NCBI GenBank assembly: GCA_030747475.1
Contig: JASLKO010000085.1
Location: 1-7,846, forward strand
Source: Candidatus Thalassarchaeaceae archaeon
Lineage (GTDB): Archaea; Thermoplasmatota; Poseidoniia; Poseidoniales; Thalassarchaeaceae
DNA length: 7,846 nt
Reading direction: 5' to 3'
Shown: in pieces, positions 6,047-7,846 of the stretch
Numbering within the stretch: position 1 is the stretch's first letter
How the letters are laid out: each line of letters starts with the position of its first letter
Notes under the pieces: model-generated
Told to the model about the DNA's origin: nothing
Database searches by the model: none
The model's input: only the letters and a program-made list of their open reading frames with translations
Program-made: the position numbers and the translations under genes

Positions 6047-7843
6047 ATGTCAGCGATACCTCCCTCCTGGTTCCAGAGTATTCTCGGCGCATTAATTCTA
6101 GCCCTATTGGTTGCCATTGCGATTCGTTGGGTCAAACTTCCATACACCATTGCATTGGTCATTGTTGGCTTGACAGTCGGGTGGTTGGGTGAATATTGGA
6201 TGCCGGAGGAAATTGAGCTTACTGGTTTGCTCACGGCTGAAACCATCTTCTTCCTGCTCCTGCCTCCTCTACTGTTTGAAGGCGCCAGTGCGATGCAGAT
6301 TCAAAAATTAAAACAAAATTGGCGACCTATTGCCTTGCTAGCCATTCCAGGTGTCCTCATCAATACCGCCGTTATTGGAATCATCTGTTGGAAATTGGTT
6401 TGGGCAGATACTGAGCACGGTTTACTGTACGGTTTACTCTTGGGTTCAATATTGGCTGCTACCGATCCAGTCAGTGTGTTGGCTTTGGTCAAAACGCTCG
6501 GGGCGCCCAAACGCTTGTCGGTTCTAATTGAGGGTGAATCACTGTTCAATGATGGAACAGCAGTCGTGCTTTTCAACATCCTGCTTGTCACCACACTGGC
6601 GGTTTTGTCTGGTGTTGATGTGTCGCTCATGGCCATCGTCACAGCAGGACTCGGAGAGTTCTTGGTCGTGGTCTTTGTCGGCGCAGTTGCAGGATTATTG
6701 TGTGGTTTGTTGGCCAATTGGTTGTTGCATCAATCAGAAGATCACTTGGTGGAAATTGCCATCACACTTGCGCTTGCATTTGGTGCATTTTTGCTAGCGG
6801 AAACGTTGCATGGAAGTGGTGTCATCAGTGTGGTTGTTGCAGGGCTACTGGTTGGGAACCATGGAGTCAAAGAAGGGATGACGGCCACAGCAAGAATTGG
6901 AATGCATCACTTTTGGGAAGTGCTTTCCTTCCTTGTCAACAGCGTACTCTTCCTACTGATTGGATATGAATTGCAGGCCGTATTCGCATGGGATGCTCAT
7001 GTGTTCAAACTCGCTGCAGTTGGAATCGGTGCAGCACTGGTCGCTCGATTGGCCGTTTTCCCTTTGACCAATATCGCCAACATTCGAAATCCGAATCCTG
7101 TGTCCAACCGATGGCAGGTTGCAATGTGGTGGGGTGGTCTGCGTGGCAGCATCCCAATCGCCCTTTTACTACTCATTTCTCACGTTGTGAATCACCCTCC
7201 AGAATTTGAGTACATGGGGGAGATGATAACTGCAGGCCAAATCACTGTCTTTGATGACATGCTCATCATTGCGTTCAGTGTTGTGTTGTTTTCTCTTGTT
7301 GTTCAAGGTTTGACAATGCGCACTCTAATGCAACGTCTTGGCATCAGCGGTGCACCTGCAGAAGCAGAGGTCCGATACGAACTTGCGTTGGCAGAAGTCA
7401 TTGGAAGTCGGGCAGCATTACGGCGCCTCAGTGTCCTCAACACCCAGGGCTTGATCAGTGACGGCGATCATTCGACACTTTCAGAACCTTATCGCGTGCG
7501 CGTGCGCGAGGGTGAATCAAAAATCAAGGATCTTTCCGTATCCAGCATTGTCCATTCGACGCGTGTTGAACACGCGCGAAGGGATTTGATTTCAGCTCAA
7601 ATTGAGGCGCTCATCGATGCTGAGAGGAGTGGGACAATTTCCTCATTGGTCGCCAGTGAAGTGTTGCATGGGCTGGACAAAGCACTCGGGCAGAGTACAC
7701 ACAAGAAAGAAGAGATTCAAGATGCCTCTCGAACAGAAGAACCTGTTGAACCACTCGCGGATGTCGAAGTATCTGAAGCACTGATTCCAGAATCAACTGA
7801 ATCAATCCTCGCTCAAAACCCTCCGCAAGACAGTGAAGAGTAG
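6047..7843 (+). CDS. CPA1-family Na+/H+ antiporter (NhaP-like)
   Basis: Cytoplasmic-membrane cation/proton exchanger for sodium export and pH control. The 598 residues hold about 12-13 hydrophobic segments from ~11 to 423, then a 170-residue soluble tail. Family motifs are clear: PPLLFEGA (73-80), ATDPVSV (138-144, with Asp140-Pro141 in the unwound helix), GESLFNDGTA (163-172, Asn168-Asp169) and WWGGLRGSIPIA (361-372, Arg366). The Asn-Asp pair, rather than Asp-Asp, is the mark of CPA1 exchangers, which are usually electroneutral. Choice of Na+ or K+ cannot be read from this. The tail (~430-598) is helical and charged, and its last ~35 residues are acidic; CPA1 tails are often regulatory. ATG 6047 is the first usable start after the in-frame TGA at 6017. 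No Shine-Dalgarno site is visible. The gene is complete, ending three bases before the window edge. Confidence 0.94.
   Translation: MSAIPPSWFQSILGALILALLVAIAIRWVKLPYTIALVIVGLTVGWLGEYWMPEEIELTGLLTAETIFFLLLPPLLFEGASAMQIQKLKQNWRPIALLAIPGVLINTAVIGIICWKLVWADTEHGLLYGLLLGSILAATDPVSVLALVKTLGAPKRLSVLIEGESLFNDGTAVVLFNILLVTTLAVLSGVDVSLMAIVTAGLGEFLVVVFVGAVAGLLCGLLANWLLHQSEDHLVEIAITLALAFGAFLLAETLHGSGVISVVVAGLLVGNHGVKEGMTATARIGMHHFWEVLSFLVNSVLFLLIGYELQAVFAWDAHVFKLAAVGIGAALVARLAVFPLTNIANIRNPNPVSNRWQVAMWWGGLRGSIPIALLLLISHVVNHPPEFEYMGEMITAGQITVFDDMLIIAFSVVLFSLVVQGLTMRTLMQRLGISGAPAEAEVRYELALAEVIGSRAALRRLSVLNTQGLISDGDHSTLSEPYRVRVREGESKIKDLSVSSIVHSTRVEHARRDLISAQIEALIDAERSGTISSLVASEVLHGLDKALGQSTHKKEEIQDASRTEEPVEPLADVEVSEALIPESTESILAQNPPQDSEE
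7560..7576 (+). repeat. 17-base interrupted palindrome inside the antiporter gene
   Basis: CGCGTGTT-G-AACACGCG has perfect 8-base arms around one central base. It encodes part of the soluble tail (T-R-V-E-H-A-R). As RNA it would make a 6-7 bp hairpin. No function can be assigned. Confidence 0.3.
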
Positions 7844-7846
7844 AAC

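Noticed and set aside
7495..7509. GC-rich hexamer direct repeat (GCGTGC twice)
   Set aside because: It encodes Arg-Val-Arg-Val-Arg in the antiporter tail and is too short to suggest a repeat element.
1..7846. CRISPR array, tRNA, rRNA, insertion sequence or defence genes
   Set aside because: No regularly spaced repeats, cloverleaf, transposase motifs or terminal inverted repeats were seen, and all five genes have an ordinary explanation.

Overview
The window looks archaeal, most likely a marine planktonic euryarchaeon of the Poseidoniia (Marine Group II) type. The firmest evidence is an archaeal RNase P protein subunit of the Rpp21/Rpr2 family, lying directly before an archaeal-style single-domain CRM (YhbY-like) protein, plus strong GGTGA-type Shine-Dalgarno sites. 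The narrower Marine Group II assignment is inference from gene content: a giant secreted, membrane-anchored subtilase, a bacterial-type zinc-lid adenylate kinase and moderate GC. I could not test it by search.

All five genes are on the + strand and the window is almost fully coding. Bases 1-4674 hold the 3' part (1557 codons) of a very large cell-surface subtilisin-family protease whose start lies left of the window. Its order is pro-region, S8 catalytic domain, KP-43-like beta-sandwich, CARDB domain, five Ig-like repeats, one membrane helix, and a proline-rich cytoplasmic tail ending in a Trp-rich motif. A 56-base gap with a GC-rich hairpin separates it from adenylate kinase (4731-5363). Eleven bases later comes RNase P protein component 4 (5375-5716), which overlaps the CRM RNA-binding protein (5713-5982) by ATGA. 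A 64-base gap with a possible archaeal promoter precedes a CPA1-family Na+/H+ antiporter (6047-7843).

Functionally there are three parts. The protease would degrade protein outside the cell, fitting a protein-degrading heterotroph. Adenylate kinase, RNase P subunit and CRM protein look like a compact housekeeping operon for nucleotide balance, tRNA maturation and ribosome or RNA maturation. The antiporter handles sodium and pH and may be transcribed on its own. No RNA gene, CRISPR array, insertion sequence or tRNA was seen. I found no new multi-gene system. The most unusual items are the protease architecture and tail motif, its Ser in place of the oxidation-sensitive Met, and small RNA hairpins at 4674-4696 and 5411-5428.
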